A stretch of 64,000 nt of DNA, from positions 558,001-622,000 of the forward strand of contig CBDFLN010000002.1 in NCBI GenBank assembly GCA_965249215.1, given 5' to 3'. Shown here piece by piece: positions 8,601-16,591 of this stretch; position 1 is the first letter of the stretch, and every line of letters starts with the position of its first letter. Source of the DNA: G963667675 sp965249215. GTDB taxonomy: Bacteria; Chloroflexota; Dehalococcoidia; Lucifugimonadales; UBA3495. Made by a program: the position numbers and the translations under genes. The notes below the pieces were generated by a model. That model was given only the letters and a program-made list of their open reading frames with translations. It ran no database searches and was not told the origin of the DNA.

Positions 8601-9956
8601 CTACCTCAAGAACCCCTCGTAGTTCCGCATCATCAGCTGCGCTTCCAGCTGCCGCAGCGTGTCCAGTCCCACTCCCACCATGATTAACAGGCTGGTGCTG
8701 CTCAGCGCTATCGCCTGCACTCCGGTTACCAGTGAAGCCAGGTACGGCACAATAGCAATGAACCCCAGGAATATGGCTCCCCCCATGGTGATTCTTACAA
8801 TTACCCTGTTCAGATAGTCCTGCGTCGGCTTGCCCGGCCGGATTCCCAGCACAAACCCGCCGTTTCTTTGCAGGTTTTCCGCCAGGTTCTGCTGGTTGAA
8901 CACCACCAAGGTGTAGAAGAACGTGAAAATCACCACCAGGATGAACACCAAAATCCAGTAGAGCACCGACGTCGGCGCCAGCAGCCCCTCGAAGAACCGC
9001 GCCGCATCGCCCATCCAGCTGGCGTTCGTCGCAAAGTACGTCGCCACCGTCCCCGGCAGGATCACTATGGAAAAAGCGAATATCAGCGGTATCATACCGG
9101 CCGAGTTGATGCGCAGCGGCAGGTACGTCGCGCCGCCTTGACGGTACATCCTCCCACTCCGGAATATGCTCCGCCCGTACTGCACCGGAATCCGCCGGTG
9201 CGCCTCGTTGAACATCACTATCAGCGCGATGATCAACACCCCGATAATTGCAAAGAAACCGATCCCCAACACGTTGCCCCGGTCTATAAAGCCCTGCGAC
9301 AGCAGCCCAGGGAATCCGGCCACTATCCCTGCGAAGATTATCAGCGAAATTCCGTTCCCGATTCCCTTCTCAGTGATTAGTTCTCCCAGCCACACCAGGA
9401 ACATCGTCCCCGCCACCAGCGATAGCAAGGCCGCCAGCGTGGGCAACAACGAGTCTCCCGTGAACCCCACTGAGAATAGCGTCACCCCCTCGGGGCTGAC
9501 GAATACGTTGCTCTGCTCCAATAGCACCAGTTGTCCGTACCCCTGCGCCAGCGCTATCGGAACCGTCAGCAGGTGGACGTAACGGTTCATCCTCGCCCGC
9601 CCCGCCTCTCCTTCCCGGGAGATTTCCTGCAGGGCCGGTATCACCGGCGTCAGCAACTGCATCACAATCGACGCTGTGATGTAGGGAAACACACCCAGCG
9701 CCACAATGCTCATCCGCCCCAGGGCCCCTCCACTAAACAGGTCCAGGAACCCCAAGAAGGTGTTATTGTCGAACAGGTTGTCCAGCTGCGCGCTGTTTAT
9801 GCCCGGTATCGGTATCTGTGTCACGAACCGGTACAGGCCCAGTATCGCCATGGTGAACAGGATTTTGCCCCGCAGGTCGGGAAGGCTGAAGGCGTCTATG
9901 GCTGCCTGTATCAGCCGGGGAAAGCGTCCACCACCTTGGGTTTCCGCCGCAATCAT
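8601..9956 (-). CDS. secY: Protein translocase subunit SecY
   Basis: SecY is the channel subunit of the Sec translocon in the cytoplasmic membrane. The 451 residues contain the expected ten hydrophobic segments. Diagnostic stretches are ILGLYRFVTQIPIPGI, the plug region SGGALGRMSIVALGVFPYITASI, and the cytoplasmic loop RRIPVQYGR. It overlaps rplO by four bases (ATGA), which suggests translational coupling. Confidence 0.98.
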   Translation of the reverse strand: MIAAETQGGGRFPRLIQAAIDAFSLPDLRGKILFTMAILGLYRFVTQIPIPGINSAQLDNLFDNNTFLGFLDLFSGGALGRMSIVALGVFPYITASIVMQLLTPVIPALQEISREGEAGRARMNRYVHLLTVPIALAQGYGQLVLLEQSNVFVSPEGVTLFSVGFTGDSLLPTLAALLSLVAGTMFLVWLGELITEKGIGNGISLIIFAGIVAGFPGLLSQGFIDRGNVLGIGFFAIIGVLIIALIVMFNEAHRRIPVQYGRSIFRSGRMYRQGGATYLPLRINSAGMIPLIFAFSIVILPGTVATYFATNASWMGDAARFFEGLLAPTSVLYWILVFILVVIFTFFYTLVVFNQQNLAENLQRNGGFVLGIRPGKPTQDYLNRVIVRITMGGAIFLGFIAIVPYLASLVTGVQAIALSSTSLLIMVGVGLDTLRQLEAQLMMRNYEGFLR

Positions 9957-10405
9957 CTGCCCTGAAGCTCCTCCACCCTTCCCTTGGCCGCCTCTATCTT
10001 CTCTCGGGCTGAACGCGTAAACTTATGCGCCGCGACAGTCAGAGGCTTACTGACCTCGCCGTCCCCGACGATCTTCACCGGCCGCTTCAGGTTTCTCAGG
10101 TGTCCCCGCTGCCTCAGCAACTCCGGCGTTACGCTTTCTCCCTCCGAGAATTCGTCGAGTGATCCTATTTTCACTAGCGAGTATTCGGTCTTGAAGTTGT
10201 TGGTGAATCCCCGCTTCATCGGCAGGCCCTTGGTCAGCGGCAGCTGCCCGCCCTCGAACCCGACTCTGGGTCCTGGTCCCGAACGAGACTTCTGACCCTT
10301 CATTCCACGCCCAGCGGTGCTTCCCTGCCCCGCCGCGTCTCCCCGGCCTACCCTCTTTCTCCGTTTCCTGGCTCCCCTCGCGGGCGCCAATTGGTGTTCC
10401 ATCAT
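9953..10405 (-). CDS. rplO: 50S ribosomal protein L15
   Basis: L15 joins late in 50S assembly. The 150 residues show the glycine and arginine rich N-terminus RKRRKRVGRGDAAGQGSTAGRGMKGQKSRSG written in family order, GFEGGQLPLTKGLPMKRGF, and a C-terminal KPLTVAAHKFTRSAREKIEAAKG. The gene is coupled to secY by an ATGA overlap. Confidence 0.97.
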   Translation of the reverse strand: MMEHQLAPARGARKRRKRVGRGDAAGQGSTAGRGMKGQKSRSGPGPRVGFEGGQLPLTKGLPMKRGFTNNFKTEYSLVKIGSLDEFSEGESVTPELLRQRGHLRNLKRPVKIVGDGEVSKPLTVAAHKFTRSAREKIEAAKGRVEELQGR

Positions 10406-10422
10406 AGCGTCTGCAACCTCGG

Positions 10423-10617
10423 TCAGCCCTGTTCTTCCAGTTTCTCCACGGAAACCAGGTGGCTCACCTTCTTCACCATTCCCCGGATGGCGGGCGTGTC
10501 ACCGTGCACCACCGAATGGTGCAGCCGCCGCAGTCCCAGCGCGGTTATTACCCTGCGCTGCGACTCAGGCTTCCCGATGCAGCTCTTCTTCCAGGTGATT
10601 TTCAACTGTGTGGTCAA
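10423..10617 (-). CDS. rpmD: 50S ribosomal protein L30
   Basis: A 64-residue protein with LKITWKKSCIGKPESQRRVITALGLRRLHHSVVH and TPAIRGMVKKVSHLVSVE, which matches the short bacterial L30 almost end to end. It lies between rpsE and rplO in the usual spc order. Confidence 0.96.
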   Translation of the reverse strand: MTTQLKITWKKSCIGKPESQRRVITALGLRRLHHSVVHGDTPAIRGMVKKVSHLVSVEKLEEQG

Positions 10618-10670
10618 GCCATACCTGCCTGTTTCGGCCTGCCTAAGGCCCGAATAAGACCGTGGATTGT

Positions 10671-11252
10671 CTACTCATTGTTCTCCGCCCCATCCCGGCG
10701 GCCCCGCCCTCGCTGCGCCATTTCCCCTTCAGGGTCCCGAAGCTGCCTCAGCGCTTCCATGGTCGCATACACAACGTTTATCGGATTCCTCGAACCCAGC
10801 GTCTTGCCCACCACGTCCCGGACCCCGCCAAGCTCCAGCATTGCCCGCATGGCTCCCGCCGCGATAACCCCGGTGCCTTCTCTCGCCGGCTTAATTAGGA
10901 CTATCGTGGCCCCTTTCTTCACCGTGATTTGCTGGGGAATCGTACTTCCCCGTAGCGGGATCTGCACCATGTTCCGCCTTGCTATTGCGTTACCCTTCCT
11001 CACCGCATCGGGAATCACCAGCGCCTTTCCCAGGCCCACTCCTACCTGGCCTTCCCTGTCTCCTACAACCACCAGGGCGTTGAACCGGAGCCGTCGGCCG
11101 CCCTTGACCACCTTGGCGATGCGGCGGGTGTACACCACCCGTTCCGTCATCCCCCCGGCGTCCTCCTCTCGTTGCCTGCCCTGGGTCCTATCGAACGCCG
11201 TAACCATCGGTAGACCGCTCCTTCCCTCGTTGCGAACCGAATCGCGGGCCAT
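10671..11252 (-). CDS. rpsE: 30S ribosomal protein S5
   Basis: S5 takes part in decoding fidelity and mRNA entry. The 193 residues include the double-stranded RNA-binding part VVYTRRIAKVVKGGRRLRFNALVVVGDREGQVGVGLGKA (described in order) and the C-terminal VIAAGAMRAMLELGGVRDVVGKTLGSRNPINVVYATMEAL. The roughly 25-residue N-terminus is unconserved, so a downstream start is possible. Confidence 0.97.
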   Translation of the reverse strand: MARDSVRNEGRSGLPMVTAFDRTQGRQREEDAGGMTERVVYTRRIAKVVKGGRRLRFNALVVVGDREGQVGVGLGKALVIPDAVRKGNAIARRNMVQIPLRGSTIPQQITVKKGATIVLIKPAREGTGVIAAGAMRAMLELGGVRDVVGKTLGSRNPINVVYATMEALRQLRDPEGEMAQRGRGRRDGAENNE

Positions 11253-11267
11253 GCCGCGAGTCTGCTA

Positions 11268-11636
11268 TCAAAACTCCAGTCCCCCTTCTCGTGAAGCCTC
11301 CGCCAGGGCCTTCACTCGACCGTGGTACTTGTACCCTCCCCGGTCGAAAACTACCTGCGATACCCCCTTGGCGATTGCCCGCTCCGCGACCAGCTTCCCA
11401 ACCGCTTGCGACAACGACACCTTCCCCGAGCCCTTTTCGCCCGCTCCGGCCGCCGCCTCGTTGCTCGCCGCCGCCGCCAAAGTGCGCCCGCTGGTGTCGT
11501 CGATCACCTGCGCGTAGATTTGCCGCAGGCTCCTGAATACGCACAGCCTGGGCCGCTGCGGACTGCCCTTGACCTTCCGCCTCACACGAACGTGCCGTAC
11601 TATTCTCAGATTGCGCGCGTCCTTGTCTCTGGGCAT
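11268..11636 (-). CDS. rplR: 50S ribosomal protein L18
   Basis: L18 binds 5S rRNA together with L5. The 122 residues show RHVRVRRKVKGSPQRPRLCVFRS, IYAQVIDD and the closing VVFDRGGYKYHGRVKALAEASREGGLEF. An internal alanine and glycine rich stretch replaces the usual connector between strands. It starts two bases after rplF ends. Confidence 0.97.
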   Translation of the reverse strand: MPRDKDARNLRIVRHVRVRRKVKGSPQRPRLCVFRSLRQIYAQVIDDTSGRTLAAAASNEAAAGAGEKGSGKVSLSQAVGKLVAERAIAKGVSQVVFDRGGYKYHGRVKALAEASREGGLEF

Positions 11637-11638
11637 AG

Positions 11639-12229
11639 CTACGCCTTCCGTCCTGCCGCCTTGCCCGGCTTGAAATGCAGGACCTCGTCGTGATACTTGA
11701 TGCCCTTCTCTTTATAGGCATTGGGCGGCCTCACCTTCCGCACCTTGGCGGCCAGGCTGCCCACCTTCTGCTTGTCCATTCCCCGGACGTGCACCCGGTT
11801 GTTCCCCTCCACTTCCATACTCACCCCTTCCTCCGGGTGAATCTCCACCGGGTGGCTGAATCCCACGCTCAAGATAATCCCGTCTCCTGCCTGCTGCACC
11901 CTGTATCCCACTCCCATGAGCTCCAGGGTCTTGGTGTACCCCTCGGTGACGCCTGTGATGGCGTTGGACACCAGGCTCCGGGTCAGACCGTGCAGCGAAT
12001 GGTGGAACTTCCTGGCCGATAGCCGTTCTACTACCACGGCGTCGTCCTGCACCTTCACCGCCACTTCCGGATGATATTTCTGCGTCAATGTCCCGCCCGG
12101 GCCCTTGACCGTGACCTCCCCGTAGCCGACCCTTACCTCTACTCCCGGTGGGATTTCGATGGGTTTGCGGCCGATGCGCGACAGTGTCCGTTCGTGGGTC
12201 TTGCCATTGCTGCCGCCGTTACCAGACAT
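11639..12229 (-). CDS. rplF: 50S ribosomal protein L6
   Basis: L6 lies at the base of the L7/L12 stalk near the factor-binding site. LSRIGRKPIEIPPGVEV, VKGPGGTLTQKYHP and the C-terminal RKVRPPNAYKEKGIKYHDE are family signatures. The frame is open to an ATG at 12250, but that codon lies in front of a strong GGGGGGAG ribosome site. The ATG at 12229 follows that site at 10 bases and overlaps the rpsH stop region by 11 bases, so it is chosen (196 residues). Confidence 0.96.
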   Translation of the reverse strand: MSGNGGSNGKTHERTLSRIGRKPIEIPPGVEVRVGYGEVTVKGPGGTLTQKYHPEVAVKVQDDAVVVERLSARKFHHSLHGLTRSLVSNAITGVTEGYTKTLELMGVGYRVQQAGDGIILSVGFSHPVEIHPEEGVSMEVEGNNRVHVRGMDKQKVGSLAAKVRKVRPPNAYKEKGIKYHDEVLHFKPGKAAGRKA

Positions 12230-12617
12230 AGCAGAGCAACTCCCCCCCAATGCCCTGTCGCCAGGCTTGGCGTCCAGGCATGAGTCCTTTCGACGTAGAA
12301 AGAATGGCCAGTCCCAGGCCTCCGTACACCCTCGGTATCTCTCCCTTACCTACGTACGTCCGCAGTCCCGGCTTGCTGACTCGCCGTAGACCCGTGATCG
12401 CCGGTACCCGGTTCTGCCGGTACGCTAGATGCACCCGCAGTGTCGGATGCACTCTGCCCCTCGGCATGTCGTAGTCCCTGATATATCCCTCTTCTTTCAG
12501 AATCTTCGCTATCTCCAGCTTCAACTTGGAATGCGGCACCAGCACCGATTCGTGCCGCATCTGGATAGCGTTGCGAATCCGAGTCAGCATATCTGCTACT
12601 GGATCGGTTACCGGCAT
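12219..12617 (-). CDS. rpsH: 30S ribosomal protein S8
   Basis: S8 is a primary binder of 16S rRNA and, in many bacteria, a translational regulator of the spc operon. The 132 residues contain DPVADMLTRIRNA near the start, KILKEEGYIRDYD, RVSKPGLRTYVGKGEIPRV and the terminal IGGELLCYVW. It overlaps the rplF start by 11 bases. Confidence 0.98.
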   Translation of the reverse strand: MPVTDPVADMLTRIRNAIQMRHESVLVPHSKLKLEIAKILKEEGYIRDYDMPRGRVHPTLRVHLAYRQNRVPAITGLRRVSKPGLRTYVGKGEIPRVYGGLGLAILSTSKGLMPGRQAWRQGIGGELLCYVW

Positions 12618-12690
12618 GATTCAATAATCCCTTTATTCGACTTGGCTCCGTTCTCCCTGAGGATGGCCCTTCGCCTCCGCGATACCTCTC

Positions 12691-12876
12691 TTACCAACTG
12701 GCTTTCCTCACTCCAGGCAACTCCCCCGTCAACGCCAACTCCCGGAAGCAAATCCGGCAGATGCCAAAGTGACGGATGTACGCCCGTGGGCGCCCGCAGC
12801 GGTTGCACCTGCTATGTACCCTCACCGGAAATCTCGGCGTCCGCAACCACTTCTGTATCTTGGAAGACTTGGCCAA
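12691..12876 (-). CDS. rpsN: 30S ribosomal protein S14, zinc-binding (type Z)
   Basis: A 61-residue S14 of the short zinc-containing class. Two CxxC knuckles, CNRC and CRIC, bracket GRPRAYIRHFGI, and the protein ends ELPGVRKASW. It replaces the longer zinc-free S14 of enterobacteria. It lies between rplE (10 bases) and rpsH (73 bases). Confidence 0.97.
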   Translation of the reverse strand: MAKSSKIQKWLRTPRFPVRVHSRCNRCGRPRAYIRHFGICRICFRELALTGELPGVRKASW

Positions 12877-12886
12877 GATTCCTCCT

Positions 12887-13783
12887 TCAGGCCTGCCGTA
12901 TGAAGGGCATACCGTATAGTTCCAACAAGCGTATCGCCTCAGCGTCGTCCGGCGCGCTGGTCGCTATCGTCACCTGCAGCCCCCGGATTCGGTCTATCTG
13001 GTTATAGTCGATCTCGGGAAAGATGATTTGCTCCCGTATCCCGATTGAAAAGTTCCCTCGCCCGTCGAACCCCCGCCGGGGGATCCCACGGAAGTCCCGG
13101 ATGCGCGGCAGCGCCACGTTGATTAGCCGGTCCAGGAAGTGGTACATCCTGTTCCCCCTCAACGTCACCGCCGTCCCTATCGGGTTGCCTTCCCTTACTT
13201 TGAACCCTGCTATCGACTTCCTCGCCCTGGTTATGACCGGTTTCTGACCGCTGATCTCTGTAAGATCGCGAGTCGCCCCATCCATCGCTCTTCCGTCTGT
13301 CAGGGCGTCGCCGACTCCAATGTTCAACACAATCTTGTTTATCCGCGGCGCCCGCATCGGGTTGTCATACCCGAACTCCCGCATCAACGCCGGCACTATC
13401 TCTTTCCGGTAGGTATCCAGCAGCCGGGGCTTCAAGGGAGCGTCTTCCGTCGCCAGTTCTTCAACCGCGGCCGTAGCCGCTCCCGCTCGCTGCCGTTGCG
13501 ACGTCCGTCCGGTCCGGGCGGACCGTTGCCTGCGGGGCGCCTTCTCCGCTTTTACTTCAGCCTCGGCCGCGCCGTCAGGCCCAGCGTCCGCCGTACTATC
13601 TGCCGCGGCCTTGGCCGCGCCGTCAGCCCCAGCGTCCGCCGTACTATCTGCCGCGGCCTTGGCCGCGCCGTCGCCATCGGCTTGCGCTGTATCCTCGGTC
13701 CGGCGGCGAGTCCTCCGCTGTCTGGGCGGCTTTGCCTCTGCCCCGTTCTCGGCTCCGGGCTGCGCATCATCGGGCATCGTCAA
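12887..13783 (-). CDS. rplE: 50S ribosomal protein L5 with a 118-residue N-terminal extension
   Basis: L5 contacts 5S rRNA and the P-site tRNA. The conserved protein begins near residue 119 (PRLLDTYRKEIVPALMREFGY) and runs through INKIVLNIGVGDA, KPVITRARKSIAGFKVREG and FRGIPRRGFDGRGNFSIGI to the end, about 180 residues as usual. Before it lie 118 residues rich in Ala, Asp, Glu and Arg. They include a perfect 16-residue tandem repeat (residues 38-53 and 54-69, differing only in the last residue). The start overlaps rplX by 17 bases. A later start cannot be excluded, but no good ribosome site was identified nearer the conserved part. Confidence 0.93.
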   Translation of the reverse strand: MTMPDDAQPGAENGAEAKPPRQRRTRRRTEDTAQADGDGAAKAAADSTADAGADGAAKAAADSTADAGPDGAAEAEVKAEKAPRRQRSARTGRTSQRQRAGAATAAVEELATEDAPLKPRLLDTYRKEIVPALMREFGYDNPMRAPRINKIVLNIGVGDALTDGRAMDGATRDLTEISGQKPVITRARKSIAGFKVREGNPIGTAVTLRGNRMYHFLDRLINVALPRIRDFRGIPRRGFDGRGNFSIGIREQIIFPEIDYNQIDRIRGLQVTIATSAPDDAEAIRLLELYGMPFIRQA

Positions 13784-14087
13784 TCACTTCCTTGCACTTG
13801 GGACACCCTCTCACCCGGTTTCCCGTTTCCAACTTGACCGATGTCGGTTTCACCGGCTGATTGCACTTGTTGCAAATCAGCGCCACGTTGGAGATATGAA
13901 TCGGAGCCTCCTGTTGAATCCGCCCCGACTGCCTTACTCCGGGCCGCGGCTTCATGTGCCGCGTCACCAGGTTCACCCCTTCGATCACCACCCGACCCTC
14001 TTTGGGCAACTGCCGGTCCACCCGGCCTGTCTTGCCCTTCTCCTTACCGCCAATTACCAGCACCGTGTCGCCGTTTCGGATGCGCAT
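13767..14087 (-). CDS. rplX: 50S ribosomal protein L24
   Basis: L24 initiates 50S assembly. The KOW motif GDTVLVIGGKEKGKTGRV is near the N-terminus, followed by VIEGVNLVTRHMKP. The C-terminus has CNKC and CPKC pairs around PTSVKLETGNRVRG, the zinc-ribbon form of the protein. Its start shares one base with the rplN stop and its end overlaps rplE. Confidence 0.97.
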   Translation of the reverse strand: MRIRNGDTVLVIGGKEKGKTGRVDRQLPKEGRVVIEGVNLVTRHMKPRPGVRQSGRIQQEAPIHISNVALICNKCNQPVKPTSVKLETGNRVRGCPKCKEVIDDAR

Positions 14088-14455
14088 TATACTACCTCGG
14101 GCGCCAGCGATATAATTCGCATGAACCCCTTTTCCCGCAACTCCCTGGCCACCGGTCCGAAAATCCGGGTTCCACGCGGCAGCCTGTTCTCCTGTATCAA
14201 CACCGCTGCGTTGTCATCGAACTTGATATACGTGCCGTCTGTCCGCAGATGCGCCTGGGCCTGGCGGATAACCACCGCTCGCACCACCTCTCCTTTTCGC
14301 ACTGGAGAGTTGGGGGCCGCTTCTCGCACGTTGCAAACCACTACGTCACCAATCCCGGCGTACTTCCGCTTGCTGCTGCCGGGAATGTTAATCAGGCGGA
14401 TAACCTTGGCCCCGCTGTTGTCCGCCACGTGCAGGCGTGTATAGGTCTGAATCAC
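14087..14455 (-). CDS. rplN: 50S ribosomal protein L14
   Basis: L14 bridges the subunits near the factor-binding centre. At 122 residues it has standard length, with MIQTYTRLHVADNSGAKV, RKYAGIGDVVVCNVREA, KGEVVRAVVIRQ and GTRIFGPVARELREKGFMRIISLAPEV. It overlaps rpsQ by four bases. Confidence 0.98.
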   Translation of the reverse strand: MIQTYTRLHVADNSGAKVIRLINIPGSSKRKYAGIGDVVVCNVREAAPNSPVRKGEVVRAVVIRQAQAHLRTDGTYIKFDDNAAVLIQENRLPRGTRIFGPVARELREKGFMRIISLAPEVV

Positions 14456-15861
14456 TCTGCCGCACCCTTGCCTTTCCCGTTGGTGTCCTCGCCGGCTTCC
14501 TGGCTGTCAGCTCCGCCGTCGTCCGCGACCGCTTCCGACTCTTCTACGGCAGCCTCTTCTTCAATGGCCTCGTCAACCGCCGGCTCATCCGCGACCGCTT
14601 CAGGTTCCTCTGCGGCCGTCTCTTCTGCCACGGCCTCGTCTACCGCCGGCTCGTCCGCGACCGCCTCCGGTTCCTCTACGGCAGCCTCTTCCACAACGGC
14701 CTCGTCAACCGCCGGCTCATCCGCGACCCCCTCCGGCTCCTCTACGGCAGCCTCTTCTTCAATGGCCTCGTCAACCGCCGGCTCGTCCGCGACCGCTTCA
14801 GGTTCCTCTGGGGCCGCCTCTTCTGCCGCGGCCTCGTCAACCACAGGCTCATCCGCGACCGCCTCCGGTTCCTCTACGGCAGTCTCTTCTACAACGGCCT
14901 CGTCAACCACAGGCTCATCCGCGACCGCCTCCGGCTCCTCTACGGCAGCCCCTTCTACAGCGGCCTCGTCAACCACAGGCTCATCCGCGACCGCCTCCGG
15001 TTCCTCTACGACAGTCGCTTCTACAACGACCTCGTCAACCGCCGGCTCATCCGCGACCGCCTCCGGCTCCTCTACGGCAGCCGCTTCTACAACGACCTCG
15101 TCAACCGCCGGCTCATCCGCCACCGCTTCCGGCTCTTCTAGGGCCGTCTCTTCTGCCACGGCCTCGTCAACCGCCGGCTCATCCGCCACCGCCTCCGGTT
15201 CCTCTACGGCCGTCTCTTCTGCAGCCGCTGCGTCAACCGCCGGCTCATCCGCCACCGCTTCCGGTTCCTCTACGGCCGTCTCTTCTGCAGCCGCTGCATC
15301 AACCGCCGGCTCATCCGCGACCGCTTCCGGCTCTTCTAGGGCCGTCTCTTCTACAACGGCCTCGTCAACCGCCGGCTCATCCGCCACCGCTTCCGCCGGG
15401 GCATCTTCTTCCACCTCGGTTTCATCGTCAACGACTACCTCGCCTACCGGCGCCTCGTCGGCCGCGGGCTCAGCCTGGACAGTTTCAACCGATACCGCTT
15501 CATCCACAGGCGCTTCCGCCGCGACTCCCTCGGCCGCAACTGCCTCGTCAACCGTCGTTTCCTCTATCTCAGCATCCGCTTCCAGGTCCATCGGCTTGAC
15601 GTCCGCTACCTGGCGCCGCTCCAATATCTCCAACAACCGCCATCGCTTGCTCTTGGATACTGGCCGCGCTTCTTGAATCCGGATTGTGTCCCCCAACTGG
15701 CACTGGTTCAGCGGATCGTGCACGTGGAACCTCGCCACCCGCCGTACCTGCTTCCGGTACAACCGGTGCCGTTGCTTCCACACCATCTCCACGACCACCG
15801 TCTTGTCCGTCTTGGTCCGTACCACCGAGCCGGTACGGACCTTCCGCATAGCCTTCGCCAT
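14452..15861 (-). CDS. rpsQ: 30S ribosomal protein S17 with a giant acidic repeat tail
   Basis: S17 normally has 80-90 residues. The first 85 residues here are a full S17 (KVRTGSVVRTKTDKTVVVEM, RFHVHDPLNQCQLGDTIRI, EARPVSKSKRWRLLEIL). They continue without a stop into about 380 residues made almost wholly of Glu, Ala, Val, Asp and Pro. From about residue 155 the tail is a tandem array of a 22-residue unit of the type EEPEAVADEPAVDEAVVEET, roughly 13 copies plus a degenerate last one. It ends in GKGKGAAE. The gene overlaps rplN by four bases and follows rpmC by two, so the operon architecture is intact. The tail must be disordered and strongly negative. Its function is unknown. Confidence 0.95.
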   Translation of the reverse strand: MAKAMRKVRTGSVVRTKTDKTVVVEMVWKQRHRLYRKQVRRVARFHVHDPLNQCQLGDTIRIQEARPVSKSKRWRLLEILERRQVADVKPMDLEADAEIEETTVDEAVAAEGVAAEAPVDEAVSVETVQAEPAADEAPVGEVVVDDETEVEEDAPAEAVADEPAVDEAVVEETALEEPEAVADEPAVDAAAAEETAVEEPEAVADEPAVDAAAAEETAVEEPEAVADEPAVDEAVAEETALEEPEAVADEPAVDEVVVEAAAVEEPEAVADEPAVDEVVVEATVVEEPEAVADEPVVDEAAVEGAAVEEPEAVADEPVVDEAVVEETAVEEPEAVADEPVVDEAAAEEAAPEEPEAVADEPAVDEAIEEEAAVEEPEGVADEPAVDEAVVEEAAVEEPEAVADEPAVDEAVAEETAAEEPEAVADEPAVDEAIEEEAAVEESEAVADDGGADSQEAGEDTNGKGKGAAE

Positions 15862-15863
15862 AC

Positions 15864-16061
15864 CTAGTCCACCCTCAACCCGCGTTCGTTCATTACCGTT
15901 AGAAGACGAGCAATGGACCTGCGCGCCACGCGCGGCAGATTCGAGTCCGGCAACTGGTTGGTCGCCGCCCTGAACCGCAGGTTCATAAAGTCCCGATAGC
16001 TCTTGGTCAACTCTTCCTGTAATTGCTCGTCTGTCAATTCCCTTAGCTCGTATGCCCGCAT
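15864..16061 (-). CDS. rpmC: 50S ribosomal protein L29
   Basis: L29 lies at the tunnel exit beside L23. Its 65 residues show MRAYELRELTDEQLQEEL and NLRFRAATNQLPDSNLPRVARRSIARLLTVMNER, a typical two-helix L29. It sits between rplP and rpsQ with gaps of 12 and 2 bases. Confidence 0.97.
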   Translation of the reverse strand: MRAYELRELTDEQLQEELTKSYRDFMNLRFRAATNQLPDSNLPRVARRSIARLLTVMNERGLRVD

Positions 16062-16073
16062 CCCGACGCCTCC

Positions 16074-16511
16074 TTAGGACCCAACGCCGGCGTCGGCCGT
16101 CAACCGGTCACGATGCACTGTTTTGGTAGGAATCGGCAGCTTGTGCGACGCCAGCCGCAACGCCGCCACCGCATCCTGCGCCGGCACTCCAGCTACCTCG
16201 AAAAGAATCCGGCCCGGCTTTACCACTGCAACCCAGTGGTCCACGCCCGATTTCCCGCCGCCCATCCGGGTCTCCGCCGGCTTCTTGGTCACCGGCTTGT
16301 CAGGAAACACCCGCACCCACACCTGGCCGCCCCTCCTTAGCCGGCGAGTGACGGCAACGCGGGCTGCCTCTATCTGACGGGAGGTGATCCAATCTGCCCC
16401 CAGGGCCTTCAGTCCAAATTCCCCAAAGCTCACCGAAGACCCGGTAGTTGCCGGTCCCTTACGGCGTCCTCGTCCTAGCTTTCGGAATTTGGTCCTCTTA
16501 GGTTGTAGCAT
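16074..16511 (-). CDS. rplP: 50S ribosomal protein L16
   Basis: L16 organises the A-site region of the 50S subunit. The 145 residues contain KFRKLGRGRRKG, FGEFGLKALGADWITSRQIEAARVA, RVFPDKPVTKKPAETRMGGGKS and VVKPGRILFEVAGV. Length is normal. An 80-base spacer with no visible feature separates it from rpsC. Confidence 0.97.
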   Translation of the reverse strand: MLQPKRTKFRKLGRGRRKGPATTGSSVSFGEFGLKALGADWITSRQIEAARVAVTRRLRRGGQVWVRVFPDKPVTKKPAETRMGGGKSGVDHWVAVVKPGRILFEVAGVPAQDAVAALRLASHKLPIPTKTVHRDRLTADAGVGS

Positions 16512-16591
16512 CCCTAGCTCCTCTGGCCCACTGGGACCGCCTCATCGCTCTCAACATGACGGACCCGTACCCTGGGTCTTCTCCTTCTTCC

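Noticed and set aside
13841..15676. A 611-codon open frame on the + strand with Ser/Thr/Ala repeats
   Set aside because: It is the antisense of the rpsQ repeat tail and of rplX-rplN; its repeats are the complement of the S17 units and it has no ribosome site or conserved domain.
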